From G963662605 sp963667005 (GTDB taxonomy: Bacteria; Bacteroidota; Ignavibacteria; Ignavibacteriales; Ignavibacteriaceae), in assembly GCA_963667005.1 (NCBI GenBank), contig OY762937.1:2728001-2792000 (forward strand): 64,000 nt of DNA. Direction: 5' to 3'. The notes below the pieces were generated by a model. The model did no database searches and was not told where the DNA came from. It was given only the letters and a program-made list of their open reading frames with translations. Shown piece by piece: positions 16,747 to 26,100 of the stretch (position 1 is its first letter; the number at the start of each line of letters is the position of its first letter). A program made the position numbers and the translations under genes.

Positions 16747-18141
16747 ATGCTTGAACTGCAAAGAACGATAAAAAATCCGGTATCAATGTCCGGTGTTGGA
16801 TTACATACCGGTACAAGTTGTACCATGACTTTTAAGCCGGCCCCTGAAAATTACGGAATCAGATTTGTCCGTACTGATTTAGGCGGCAACCCGGAAATCC
16901 CGGCTTTATGTGATTACGTTATAGATGTCTCCAGAGGTACCACCTTGGCAGTAGGTGAGGCAAAAGTTTATACGGTCGAACATGTATTGGCTGCAATTGT
17001 AGGATTGCAGATAGATAATATTATTGTCGAGCTCGACGGTATTGAGCCGCCGATCGGCGACGGCAGTGCAATTCAGTATGTTGAAGTATTGGAGAAAGCT
17101 GAATTCGAGCAGCAGTCTGTCCCTAAAGATTATTTGATTATAGATGAAACCGTTGTTTTCCACGATGAAGAACGCCAGGTTGATATTGTCGGTTTGCCTC
17201 TTGATGATTACCGTGTAACTGTCATGGTCGACTATCAGAATCCTGCTCTCGGAAGCCAGCACAGTGGTTTGTTTGACTTGGGTAAAGAGTTCGTAACTGA
17301 ATTTGCTCCTGCAAGAACATTTTGCTTTTTAAGTGAGGTTGAGCAGTTATCCGAACTCGGACTTATCAAGGGTGGGGATTTGGATTGTGCGGTAGTTATT
17401 GTTGATAAGCAAGCTGAACAACCCGAACTTGATAATCTTGCAAAAAAATTGGGATTGGAAAAAGGAGTTACACTCGGAAGCAATGGAATTCTGAATAATA
17501 AAGAACTCCGTTTTAGAAATGAACCAGCGCGTCACAAGCTGCTTGATATGCTCGGCGATCTGGCACTTATCGGTGTTCCGATCAAAGCCCAGATTCTGGC
17601 TGCTCGTCCCGGACACAAAGCAAACGTGGAATTTGCTAAGCTTGTCCGGAAAATGTACCAGCAAAAGAAACTGGTTAAGAAATATCAACTCGTTAAAAAA
17701 GAAGGTGTCGTATTTGATACGAACGCGATTCATAGAATACTTCCTCACCGTTATCCATTCCTTCTTGTTGATAAAATCACCCAGCTTGATCTTGATAAGA
17801 AAGTCGTCGGTATCAAATCGGTCACAGCAAATGAACCCTTCTTCCAGGGACATTTCCCGGGTAATCCGATAATGCCGGGTGTACTCATCATTGAGGCGAT
17901 GGCTCAGACCGGTGGAGTGTTACTGTTGAATTCATTCTTGAATCCGGAAGAAAAATTAGTTTTGTTTACTCAGATTAATAATGCGAAGTTCAGAAAACAG
18001 GTAACACCTGGTGATCAGCTTGTTATGGAAATCGAAATGGTGAGCAAGAAGGGTAAAATTGTGAAGATGTCAGGCCGTACATTTGTCAATGACGGATTAG
18101 TAGCAGAAGCTGACTTTATGGCCGCAATTGTTGACAGATAA
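16747..18141 (+). CDS. lpxC-fabZ: Bifunctional LpxC deacetylase / FabZ dehydratase
   Basis: 464 residues from the ATG at 16747, where LpxC homology begins (MLELQRTIKNPVSMSGVGLH); an upstream TTG adds only unrelated residues. Residues 1-300 are LpxC with zinc ligands H79 (VEHVLAA), H263 and D267 (ARHKLLDMLGD). Residues ~320-464 are FabZ with HRYPFLLVDKI and the active-site QGHFPGNPIMPGVL (H369) and IIEAMAQ (E383). LpxC makes the committed step of lipid A synthesis, and FabZ dehydrates 3-hydroxyacyl-ACP, which draws on the same acyl pool. This fusion is typical of the Bacteroidota/Chlorobiota line. It heads a plus-strand operon with lpxA 29 bases downstream. Confidence 0.97.
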   Translation: MLELQRTIKNPVSMSGVGLHTGTSCTMTFKPAPENYGIRFVRTDLGGNPEIPALCDYVIDVSRGTTLAVGEAKVYTVEHVLAAIVGLQIDNIIVELDGIEPPIGDGSAIQYVEVLEKAEFEQQSVPKDYLIIDETVVFHDEERQVDIVGLPLDDYRVTVMVDYQNPALGSQHSGLFDLGKEFVTEFAPARTFCFLSEVEQLSELGLIKGGDLDCAVVIVDKQAEQPELDNLAKKLGLEKGVTLGSNGILNNKELRFRNEPARHKLLDMLGDLALIGVPIKAQILAARPGHKANVEFAKLVRKMYQQKKLVKKYQLVKKEGVVFDTNAIHRILPHRYPFLLVDKITQLDLDKKVVGIKSVTANEPFFQGHFPGNPIMPGVLIIEAMAQTGGVLLLNSFLNPEEKLVLFTQINNAKFRKQVTPGDQLVMEIEMVSKKGKIVKMSGRTFVNDGLVAEADFMAAIVDR

Positions 18142-18170
18142 GAATCTTCAAATAAAATTGAAAGCATAGT

Positions 18171-18944
18171 ATGATCAATCAACATCCGACCGCAATCGTT
18201 AGTCCAAAAGCCCAAATAGGCGATAACGTGACTATAGCTCCTTTCAGCATTATTCATGATGATGTGGAAATAGGAGATAACACCTATATAGGGCCTCATG
18301 TTGTCGTATATGACGGAGCCAGAATCGGAAGCGGGGTTAAGCTGTATCAGGGCGCCTCAGTTGCTCATGTTCCTCAGGATTTGAAATTCGGTAAAGAGAA
18401 AACGTATTTATACATTGGTGATAATACTACCGTGCATGAACATGTTACTCTTCACAGAGGCACTCTTGAAACCGGTGAATCACGAATTGGAAAGAACGTC
18501 CTTCTTATGGCATATGCTCACATCGCTCATGACTGCCAGATAGGAGACAACTGTATCCTGGCCAATTGCGTACAGATTGCCGGGCATGTGCATGTTGCCG
18601 ATTGGGCAATCATCGGTGGTTCAACTCCGGTACATCAGTTTGTTCATATCGGTCAGCATGTTATGATCGGCGGCGGGTATCGTGTAGTGAAAGATGTTCC
18701 TCCATATATGCTTACAGCCGGTGAACCGCTCCGCTATGGTGGAGTAAACTTGGTCGGGCTTCGCCGAAGAGGATTCAGCAACGAACAGATTAACGCGATT
18801 AAACGTGCATACAGCGTCATCTATAATCCGAAATTAAATGTCACGCAGGCACTTGCTACTCTTCAGGAACAGAATTTGGATGAAATCGTTCTTGGAATAG
18901 TTGAGTTTATTAAAGCCGGAAATCGGGGAATCATCGGTAAGTGA
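18171..18944 (+). CDS. lpxA: UDP-N-acetylglucosamine O-acyltransferase
   Basis: 257 residues of a left-handed beta-helix, with hexapeptide repeats running from IAPFSIIHDDVEIGDNTYIG to about residue 175. The catalytic His is in the segment LLMAYAHIAHDCQIGDNC. VHQFVHIGQHVMIGGG and the C-terminal helical LRRRGFSNEQINAIKRAY are diagnostic of LpxA rather than LpxD. It transfers a 3-hydroxyacyl chain from ACP to UDP-GlcNAc in the cytoplasm, the step before LpxC. The stop overlaps the next start by 4 bases (GTGA), implying translational coupling. Confidence 0.97.
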   Translation: MINQHPTAIVSPKAQIGDNVTIAPFSIIHDDVEIGDNTYIGPHVVVYDGARIGSGVKLYQGASVAHVPQDLKFGKEKTYLYIGDNTTVHEHVTLHRGTLETGESRIGKNVLLMAYAHIAHDCQIGDNCILANCVQIAGHVHVADWAIIGGSTPVHQFVHIGQHVMIGGGYRVVKDVPPYMLTAGEPLRYGGVNLVGLRRRGFSNEQINAIKRAYSVIYNPKLNVTQALATLQEQNLDEIVLGIVEFIKAGNRGIIGK

Positions 18945-19702
18945 AATGGTCAGTCATAAACACCGGCGCACATACCGGCGTTTTTAATATGGATTTCGAC
19001 TTGCACCTTGCCGGCGAAGTAGCCGAAGATGAAGCATTGTTACGTCTTTATACGTGGAAGCCATACTGTATTTCCCTCGGTGCAAATCAACCGGAAGAAG
19101 TGGTGGATAAGGACAGATGCCTGACAGACGGTATCGATGTGGTTAAACGCCCTACCGGTGGCCGTGCAATTTTACATGCTGAAGAATTAACCTATTCGGT
19201 TGTGATGCACTGTTCAACAGATAATTCACCGAAGAAGATTTATAAAGATGTCAATGATGCACTTCTGCTGGCTCTTGGAATGTATGACGCAAAACTGACG
19301 TCAGCGGAATTGGAAAATGTGCAACCTGATTATGCGGCAGTATATAAAGCCGGTAAAGGGGTTGCCTGTTTTGCAGAGACTGCTAAAAATGAACTTAAAT
19401 TTGAACATAAAAAACTTATCGGCAGCGCTCAAAGAAAAATGGGTAATGTTATTTTACAACATGGCTCAATATTATGCGGGACTTTCCACAGAAGGCTGCC
19501 GGATTACTTGAAAATAAGTAATGATGAAAAAGTGGAAATGCTTAAAGAATTAAGGGATAAAACAATAGAGATAGAAAGCATTCTTAATACGGCTGTTGAT
19601 TACAACCGGTTGGAGGACGCGATTATATCGGGATTTGAAAATTACTTCGGTAATACATTCAACCGGTTAGTACCGGCTGATTTACATACAACAGTAAATT
19701 GA
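18941..19702 (+). CDS. LipM-like octanoyltransferase / lipoate ligase family protein
   Basis: 253 residues of the BPL_LplA_LipB superfamily with a GTG start overlapping the lpxA stop. KRPTGGRAILH (69-79) is the lipoyl/octanoyl-binding loop. C143 in VACFAETAKNEL sits where the LipM catalytic Cys lies (ACF-type motif), followed by the conserved KKLIGSAQRK (157-166). This favours octanoyl-ACP:protein transfer over ATP-dependent lipoate ligation, because no adenylation-specific C-terminal domain is visible. It would act in the cytoplasm to lipoylate dehydrogenase E2 or GcvH. Sitting between lpxA and panB, it is an acyl-ACP consumer inside a lipid A operon. Confidence 0.82.
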   Translation: MKWSVINTGAHTGVFNMDFDLHLAGEVAEDEALLRLYTWKPYCISLGANQPEEVVDKDRCLTDGIDVVKRPTGGRAILHAEELTYSVVMHCSTDNSPKKIYKDVNDALLLALGMYDAKLTSAELENVQPDYAAVYKAGKGVACFAETAKNELKFEHKKLIGSAQRKMGNVILQHGSILCGTFHRRLPDYLKISNDEKVEMLKELRDKTIEIESILNTAVDYNRLEDAIISGFENYFGNTFNRLVPADLHTTVN

Positions 19703-19705
19703 TGG

Positions 19706-20530
19706 ATGATAAAAATGAGTGTTCAAGGACAACTTAGAAGAATAACAACAAAGTCAATTATGTTGATGAAGCAGAAAGGAATTAAAATTTCTGCCTTAAC
19801 AGCATATGATTTTATCACAGCTAAACTCTTAGATCAGGCTGGCGTTGATCTGATTCTCGTGGGGGATTCGCTTGCAAATGTTTTTCAAGGTGCTGAAACT
19901 ACCTTGCCGGTAACAATGGATGAAATGATATATCATACTAAGGCCGTTACGCGCGGAGTTCAGCGTGCCATGATAATAACCGATATGCCGTTCATGTCAT
20001 ATCAGTTGAGTGTTGATGAAGCTTTTCGCAACGCGGGAAGAATTATGAAAGAAACTTCGTCAGGTGGAGTGAAACTCGAAGGCGGCGAAAGAGTCGCTGA
20101 ATCAGTAAGAAAAATTACACAGGCCGGTATCCCGGTCATGGGACATCTGGGACTGACTCCTCAAAGTATTCATCTTTTTGGCAGTTACAAAGAGAGAGGT
20201 ACTACGCAGGAAGAAGCAGATGAGATTATCAGAGATGCGAAGATTCTCGAAGAAGCGGGAGCTTTTAGCATTGTGATTGAAAAAATACCCGCTGATCTTG
20301 CAAAGAAGGTGACGGAGAGTATTAGTATCCCGACAATAGGGATCGGTGCAGGTATGCATTGTGATGGTCAAATACTTGTTTCAAACGACATGCTCGGCTT
20401 GACTCAGGATTTTCATCCACGTTTTGTACGAAATTATGCAAACTTAGGTGATGAGATACTGCGTGCAGTGGCTCAGTATACAAAAGATGTAAAGGGACAG
20501 AGTTTCCCGACTGAAAAAGAAAGTTATTAA
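19706..20530 (+). CDS. panB: 3-methyl-2-oxobutanoate hydroxymethyltransferase
   Basis: 274 residues, standard PanB length. Family motifs are LTAYDFITAKLLDQAGVDLILVGDS near the N-terminus, MPFMSYQ, GGVKLEGG, VMGHLGLTPQS and the C-terminal GIGAGMHCDGQILVSNDMLG. It adds a hydroxymethyl group from methylenetetrahydrofolate to ketoisovalerate to give ketopantoate for CoA synthesis. No panC or panD is nearby. The first ATG is 19706, but the one three codons in (19715), with GGATGA upstream, is an equally good start. It is probably cotranscribed with the lpx genes, the gap being 3 bases. Confidence 0.97.
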   Translation: MIKMSVQGQLRRITTKSIMLMKQKGIKISALTAYDFITAKLLDQAGVDLILVGDSLANVFQGAETTLPVTMDEMIYHTKAVTRGVQRAMIITDMPFMSYQLSVDEAFRNAGRIMKETSSGGVKLEGGERVAESVRKITQAGIPVMGHLGLTPQSIHLFGSYKERGTTQEEADEIIRDAKILEEAGAFSIVIEKIPADLAKKVTESISIPTIGIGAGMHCDGQILVSNDMLGLTQDFHPRFVRNYANLGDEILRAVAQYTKDVKGQSFPTEKESY

Positions 20531-20545
20531 AGGTTTTATAGAGAA

Positions 20546-21640
20546 ATGTCTACACGATTACGTATAGTACTCGCTTTTTGTTTATTGAGCGTGTTGACAG
20601 TTGCACAATCAAAATATTATGAAGCGTATTATCCTAATGCGAATATAACCTCGATCATTGGTGATAATACAACGATTTGGTTCTCTACCTACGGGCAGGG
20701 AATCATGCAGTACGACATTGCTAAAAAAGCATGGACTGTTTATTCTTCTCAAGCCGGTAATGCGGAAAATGATTTTTATTACTGCATAGCCGTTTCCAAG
20801 GATTATATTTGGGGCGGCAGCAGTGACGGCCTGTATACCTATGACCGGAAGAGAAATACGTGGAAGAAACGCAAATTTGCCTTAGGCGGTGAATACGGCA
20901 ACTGGATTCGCTCCTTGTATTATGATGAAAGCACCGGATACCTGTGGATTGGTCGTTTTAAGAATTTAACCAGACTTGATGTTGCGCGCCAAAAATATGA
21001 TGATTATGATTTAACACTCAACAACGACGACCGGACAAATAATTTTAAGTTTATCAAACCCGAAGGTGATAATTATATCTGGTTTTCAACTGAGGGTGGA
21101 ATTTATAAATACGACAAAGCGCTTGATATTAGTGATAAGTCATCATTGGAATTCTTTTCGAGTAAAGAAAATGGGTTCCGCGGTGAGGGAGACTATGTTT
21201 CTGTTTCCTCTATTTTATCAGAAAAGGACTATTTGTGGTTCGGCTGTGATGAATTTATTACCAATGAAAAGCCACAGTTTAATGTTGGCGGACTTTACCG
21301 ATTTAACCGTAAGGCCACTTGGACCAGAATTGATAAACGGGCAGGATTACCGGCAAACGGAATTAAGTCTATAATCAAAACAGGCAATAAAATTTGGTTG
21401 GCTTTATACCAATTCGATAAGGATTCAAAGAGCGAAATCGGCAAGGGCCTGGTTATTTACGATAAGAGAACCGGGAAAGTTACACCGGTCAATCTTGATG
21501 AGATTAAAATAAGCTCGTTAAATATAACTGCTTTATATTACAACGGGCTGGATATTTGGATAGGAACAGACAAAGGATTATGGAGATTGGAATTCCACAA
21601 TTCATTCGCAGAGTTTACAAAAAAGAAATCTAAAAAGTAG
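20546..21640 (+). CDS. Secreted beta-propeller protein of unknown role
   Basis: 364 residues with a signal peptide (about 1-21, ending TVAQS). The mature part repeats a blade motif of about 45-55 residues: TTIWFSTYGQGIMQYDIAKKAWTVY, DYIWGGSSDGLYTYDRKRNTW, GYLWIGRFKNLTRLD, NYIWFSTEGGIYKYD and IWIGTDKGLWRLE. The (I/L)W(F/I)(S/G)T..G(I/L).YD pattern is that of two-component-regulator propeller repeats, but no kinase or membrane segment follows. It is therefore a free periplasmic or exported propeller. It lies inside the envelope operon 15 bases after panB, which hints at an envelope task; the function is otherwise unknown. Confidence 0.8.
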   Translation: MSTRLRIVLAFCLLSVLTVAQSKYYEAYYPNANITSIIGDNTTIWFSTYGQGIMQYDIAKKAWTVYSSQAGNAENDFYYCIAVSKDYIWGGSSDGLYTYDRKRNTWKKRKFALGGEYGNWIRSLYYDESTGYLWIGRFKNLTRLDVARQKYDDYDLTLNNDDRTNNFKFIKPEGDNYIWFSTEGGIYKYDKALDISDKSSLEFFSSKENGFRGEGDYVSVSSILSEKDYLWFGCDEFITNEKPQFNVGGLYRFNRKATWTRIDKRAGLPANGIKSIIKTGNKIWLALYQFDKDSKSEIGKGLVIYDKRTGKVTPVNLDEIKISSLNITALYYNGLDIWIGTDKGLWRLEFHNSFAEFTKKKSKK

Positions 21641-21664
21641 GGCAATGTCCTTTAAGGAAAGATC

Positions 21665-22657
21665 ATGATTACTATTACAAAAGAACGTTTACACGAACTA
21701 CAGAATAAATTTAACGGGAAGAACATAGCTGTCGTCGGCGATTTGATGCTGGACTGTTATTTCCGCGGCATAGTAAAAAGAATTTCTCCGGAAGCTCCCG
21801 TTCCGGTAATTGAAGTGGATAATGAATTTTACCGTTTCGGTGGTGCGGCAAATGTCGCTTTAAATCTTGTAAAATTAGGAGCCAATCCATTCCCATTGGG
21901 TGTGGTTGGTAAAGATAATTACAGTGACATTTTCAGAAATTTGCTTGACGAAGCTAATATTACTTCTGAATGCTTGATAACAGATGAAAAACGTCCAACC
22001 ACTGCCAAGACCAGAGTTATCGCACATCATCAGCATGTAGTCCGAATTGATAAAGAAAGTACTGAAAGTATTTCTCAGGAAATTGAAGATACGATCGTTA
22101 AAAACCTTGAAGAGAGAGTCGGCATTCTGGATGGTATCATTCTGCAGGATTACAATAAAGGTGTGCTCACGCCGTCTTTAATTGAGAAAGTTATTACGTT
22201 AGCCAATAAGCATGATATTCTGATTACGGTTGATCCGAAATTCAACAATTTCTTTGCGTACAAGAATGTTACTGTTTTTAAGCCAAACAGAAAAGAAGCT
22301 GAAGATGTACTTGGCATGAGAATAAAATCATCCGAAGACGTTGATAAAGCTGGAAAAACCTTATTGACAAAATTACAGGCAAAATATATATTGCTAACAC
22401 TCGGCGAAGACGGCATTGCTGTTTTTGAGAGTAATGGCAGCAGCAAGCGTATGCCGACAAAAGCACGCAAAGTCAGTGATGTTTCGGGTGCCGGAGATAC
22501 CGTTATTTCAACGTTAACCATGGCATTAGCTTCAGGCGCTAATATTTATGAAGCTTCATTTCTGGCAAATTATGCAGCCGGAATTGTTTGTGAAGAAGTC
22601 GGAATTGTTCCGATAGAACAAAGTAAATTATTTGACATAGTAGAACAGGTGATATAG
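21665..22657 (+). CDS. rfaE1: D-glycero-beta-D-manno-heptose-7-phosphate kinase
   Basis: 330 residues of the PfkB/ribokinase fold. N-terminal VVGDLMLDCYFRGIVKRISPEAPVPV is the HldE kinase-domain signature (sugar binding). RFGGAANVALNL, DYNKGVLTPSLIEKVI and the C-terminal anion hole DVSGAGDTVIST with catalytic Asp complete it. It phosphorylates heptose-7-phosphate at O1 for LPS core heptose. A good AAGGAAAGA RBS precedes the ATG. In enteric bacteria this is fused to the adenylyltransferase; here it is a separate protein whose stop overlaps the next gene's GTG by one base. Confidence 0.95.
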   Translation: MITITKERLHELQNKFNGKNIAVVGDLMLDCYFRGIVKRISPEAPVPVIEVDNEFYRFGGAANVALNLVKLGANPFPLGVVGKDNYSDIFRNLLDEANITSECLITDEKRPTTAKTRVIAHHQHVVRIDKESTESISQEIEDTIVKNLEERVGILDGIILQDYNKGVLTPSLIEKVITLANKHDILITVDPKFNNFFAYKNVTVFKPNRKEAEDVLGMRIKSSEDVDKAGKTLLTKLQAKYILLTLGEDGIAVFESNGSSKRMPTKARKVSDVSGAGDTVISTLTMALASGANIYEASFLANYAAGIVCEEVGIVPIEQSKLFDIVEQVI

Positions 22658-23139
22658 TGAAAAGTTATTATACTCGGGAAGAGATTAAAGCAATACGCAA
22701 TAAACTGATGCTGGAAGGTAAATCCGTAGTATTTACAAATGGATGTTTTGATATTCTGCACGCGGGTCATGTTGATTATCTTGCAAAAGCAAAAGAATGT
22801 GGCGATGTTCTTATTTTAGGATTAAACAGTGATGCATCAGTACGCCGTATAAAGGGTGAAAAACGACCGATCGTTACAGAAGAGGAAAGAGCCTTCATTC
22901 TTTCAAATCTCAAATCGGTTGATTACGTTACTCTGTTTGACGAAGATACTCCGTTTGAAATTATTTCGGCAATTATCCCGGATGTTTTAGTGAAAGGGGC
23001 TGATTGGCCGATTGATCAGATCGTAGGACGTGATGTTGTTGAAAATAACGGCGGTATGGTAAAAACGATTAAGTTTGTAAATCAGGTGTCCACTACCAAT
23101 ATCATCAAGACGATATTAGAACGTTATAAAGTTGACTAA
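22657..23139 (+). CDS. rfaE2: D-glycero-beta-D-manno-heptose 1-phosphate adenylyltransferase
   Basis: 160 residues of the cytidylyltransferase-like nucleotidyltransferase fold with the HxGH signature in FTNGCFDILHAGHVDYL, the RIKGEKRPI segment and the C-terminal STTNIIKTI. It makes ADP-heptose from heptose-1-phosphate and completes the activity of the preceding kinase. The GTG start at 22657 overlaps the rfaE1 stop, and its own stop overlaps the next gene's TTG start by 8 bases, so the three are translationally coupled. Confidence 0.95.
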   Translation: MKSYYTREEIKAIRNKLMLEGKSVVFTNGCFDILHAGHVDYLAKAKECGDVLILGLNSDASVRRIKGEKRPIVTEEERAFILSNLKSVDYVTLFDEDTPFEIISAIIPDVLVKGADWPIDQIVGRDVVENNGGMVKTIKFVNQVSTTNIIKTILERYKVD

Positions 23140-26100
23140 CGAAGAATCAAATACAAAGAAGAAATTCAGAAAGCCCCGTGGTCTTTACCATAGGATAGTA
23201 AATTATTTTCTTTTCTTTGCTATTGGTTTGTTCATCTTATTCCTTTTAGCTCTGGGATTTACCCAGACATCGACCTTTAGAGAATTCGCGAGGAAAGAGG
23301 TACTTAATATCCTGAATGATTCTCTGAATGGTAAATTCAATATCGGACAAATTGACGGTACGATTTTTACGACGTTGATCGTACGTGATGTCAGTCTCGA
23401 ATCACAAAATCAAAAGATTTTTCAGGTTGATAAGCTCGCTCTCCGGATAAAACTTCTTAGAATCTTTAATAAAGAAATTTTTGTAAAAGATTTGAATATC
23501 ACCGGAGTTCAAGGTAATCTGATTAAAGATTCACTTGGCGTCTTTAATATTGAAAAGGTATTTCCTCCAAGTCCAAAGGATACATCAGAAACGAATTTTC
23601 CGTTCGCGATTAAGGTGAGTGATCTTCATATCAGCGGCCTTAATTGTAATATTTTGCGTTGGGATAAGGTAAATGACTTTTCCCCCCAGCCGAATTTCGG
23701 AATGGATAACTTGAGAATATCCAATCTTGATCTGCAGATTGGGGCTGAAGCAAGGATTAATGACAAATCATTTAGTCTCCATCTGAAGAATCTCAGTTTC
23801 GATTCTAATATTAAAGATTTCAATGTTAAAGAAATCTCCGGCGTATTTACATTGGACAAAAAAATAGTTTCAGTAAAGGATTTTGTGCTTCAAACGCAGC
23901 GCTCAAAAATTAATTTGGGTATGCAAATGCGCGGGGTCAATTTATTCCAGTTTAATGAAAAGAGTTTCGAAACGGCGCCGATTGAAGTACGGCTCGAAGC
24001 AAATGATTTCAACTTTGATGATCTGACCACGTTTATCCCTGGCACAAAAATACTTAAGGGTAATATCACAGCGTTGATTGAAGGGAATGGCACGGTAAAA
24101 GAACTTGATGTTACCACACTCCGGCTAAAGTATGGTAAAACCATACTGCAAACAACTGGAAAACTAAGAGATCTTAATAAGGCTTCTCAATTAACGATTC
24201 ATGCGCAGTTTAAGGATTCGTTTATTGATGAGTCAGACGTTGCAAATTTACTGCCGACTCTTGATCTGCCCAGATATAAAGGCTTCGAAACTCTGACAAT
24301 TGACAGTCTTTTATATGATGGGACACCTTTTAAATTTGTAAGTAAGTTTAAAATCCAGGCATCCGGTGGGGTTATCCGCTCTACAACCAGTCTTGACTAC
24401 TCAGGGGACTCATTTATTTACGATATTGCGTTGGATGCGGCCAATCTGGACATAGAACAACTTGCGCATCATCCAATAACATTCAATGGCGAAGTCAAAG
24501 CAAAAGGGGTGGGGGTAAATCCCAAAACAGCGGCTATCAATTATTTGGTTGACGGCAAGTATACCGTTATCGGCAAGCAAATATATAATACACTCAGGCT
24601 TGAAGGAGAAGTTAAAGATTCTGAACTCAGAACCACATTATTGGCGAAAAGCAGCATTGATTCATTGACCTTGAATGCAAATGTTAATTTCGCAAATGAT
24701 TCTCTTCCGGTATACCGCGCGTATCTACGCACCAATCATATAGATTTGCGTCCGGTTATGCTCGATTCCACCCTGAGTAGTGATATAAATGGTGAATTGA
24801 AGCTCTCCGGAACAGGATTTCAACCCGATAAAATTTCCGGCAAAGCTGATCTGCACGTATTTAATTCGGTTATAGCCGATAAAGTGTTTGATGATTTTAC
24901 TGCTGGCGTTGATCTGCAATCTTCTGCAAATTTGCAAAAACGTCTCGAATTCAAATCGGACATTATTGAAGGAACGATTACAGGCAAGTATTCATTTCTG
25001 AACATCGGCGATATCGTTGCTAAACAATTTGCCGGAATTTCTAATTCTGTTTCACAAAAGCTTAATATTTATTTCCCGCCAAAAACCACACCGCCTGCAT
25101 CTGAGTTAAGTGGTGCAAATACAGCAAAAGCCGATTCCTTGATTACCGGAGATTATGATGTCCATATTTCTATGCAAATACGGAATCTTGAGAAAATCAG
25201 CATGTTTATGCCGAATAAAGAGATAAACGGTGAAGGTAATTTTCATAGTTCAATAGTAAATGGTAAGTCGGGTTTTGCTTTCTCTTTCGATGCGAACATT
25301 CCATTTATCAAGTATTATGACAAGTATAATGCGTTTTTCTTACGTAATGCTCAAATAGATTGCGCTCTTAAAAAGCCATTAGCAGATAATTCGATCAATT
25401 CATTTGAGGGAGATTTGCATACATCAATTGAGCGATTGTTTGTAAAAAGCGATGTTAAAAAAATTGATTGCTCAGTTACGTTAATGAATGGGCAATTGGG
25501 ATTTTCGGGCTCTGCCGGTATTGGTGAAAATATGAGTTCTGTTCTTGATATGAATCTTGATTTACGTAAAGATTCACTTTTATGTAATGTAGATCGTGTT
25601 AGACTGAAATACAACAACTATGAACTTATCAATAAGGATAAGTTTTTACTGAAGTATTTTGCCGAGAATCTTTATATACAGAAATTCAATATGTGGCGTG
25701 GTGACGGCCGTGTTTTGGCTGATGGAGTATTCTCAATGGATAATCCTATGAATTTGAAATTGAATATTATTAATCTCAAGGGCTATGATGTAAGTTATAG
25801 TTTGTTAGGTATGTCGCCGGCGAACATTATTGATAATGATTTTAATATGCAGATTACCGCCACCGGAACATTGAAAAACCCAAAGTACACAGTCCATAGT
25901 AATCTGGATAGTATTACTTTCAAAAAAGTTAACTTCGGTTCGTTGGTTGGCGATCTTGTGTATGAAAACGGTACAATGAATACCGATATCAGATTTGTTG
26001 AAAAAGTCGGTAACGTTAGCAAGCCAAGATTGAATATCAATGGTCTTGTTCCTTTGAATTTAAGTTTGGGTGCCCCTGAATTAATTCCTCAGGATGGAAA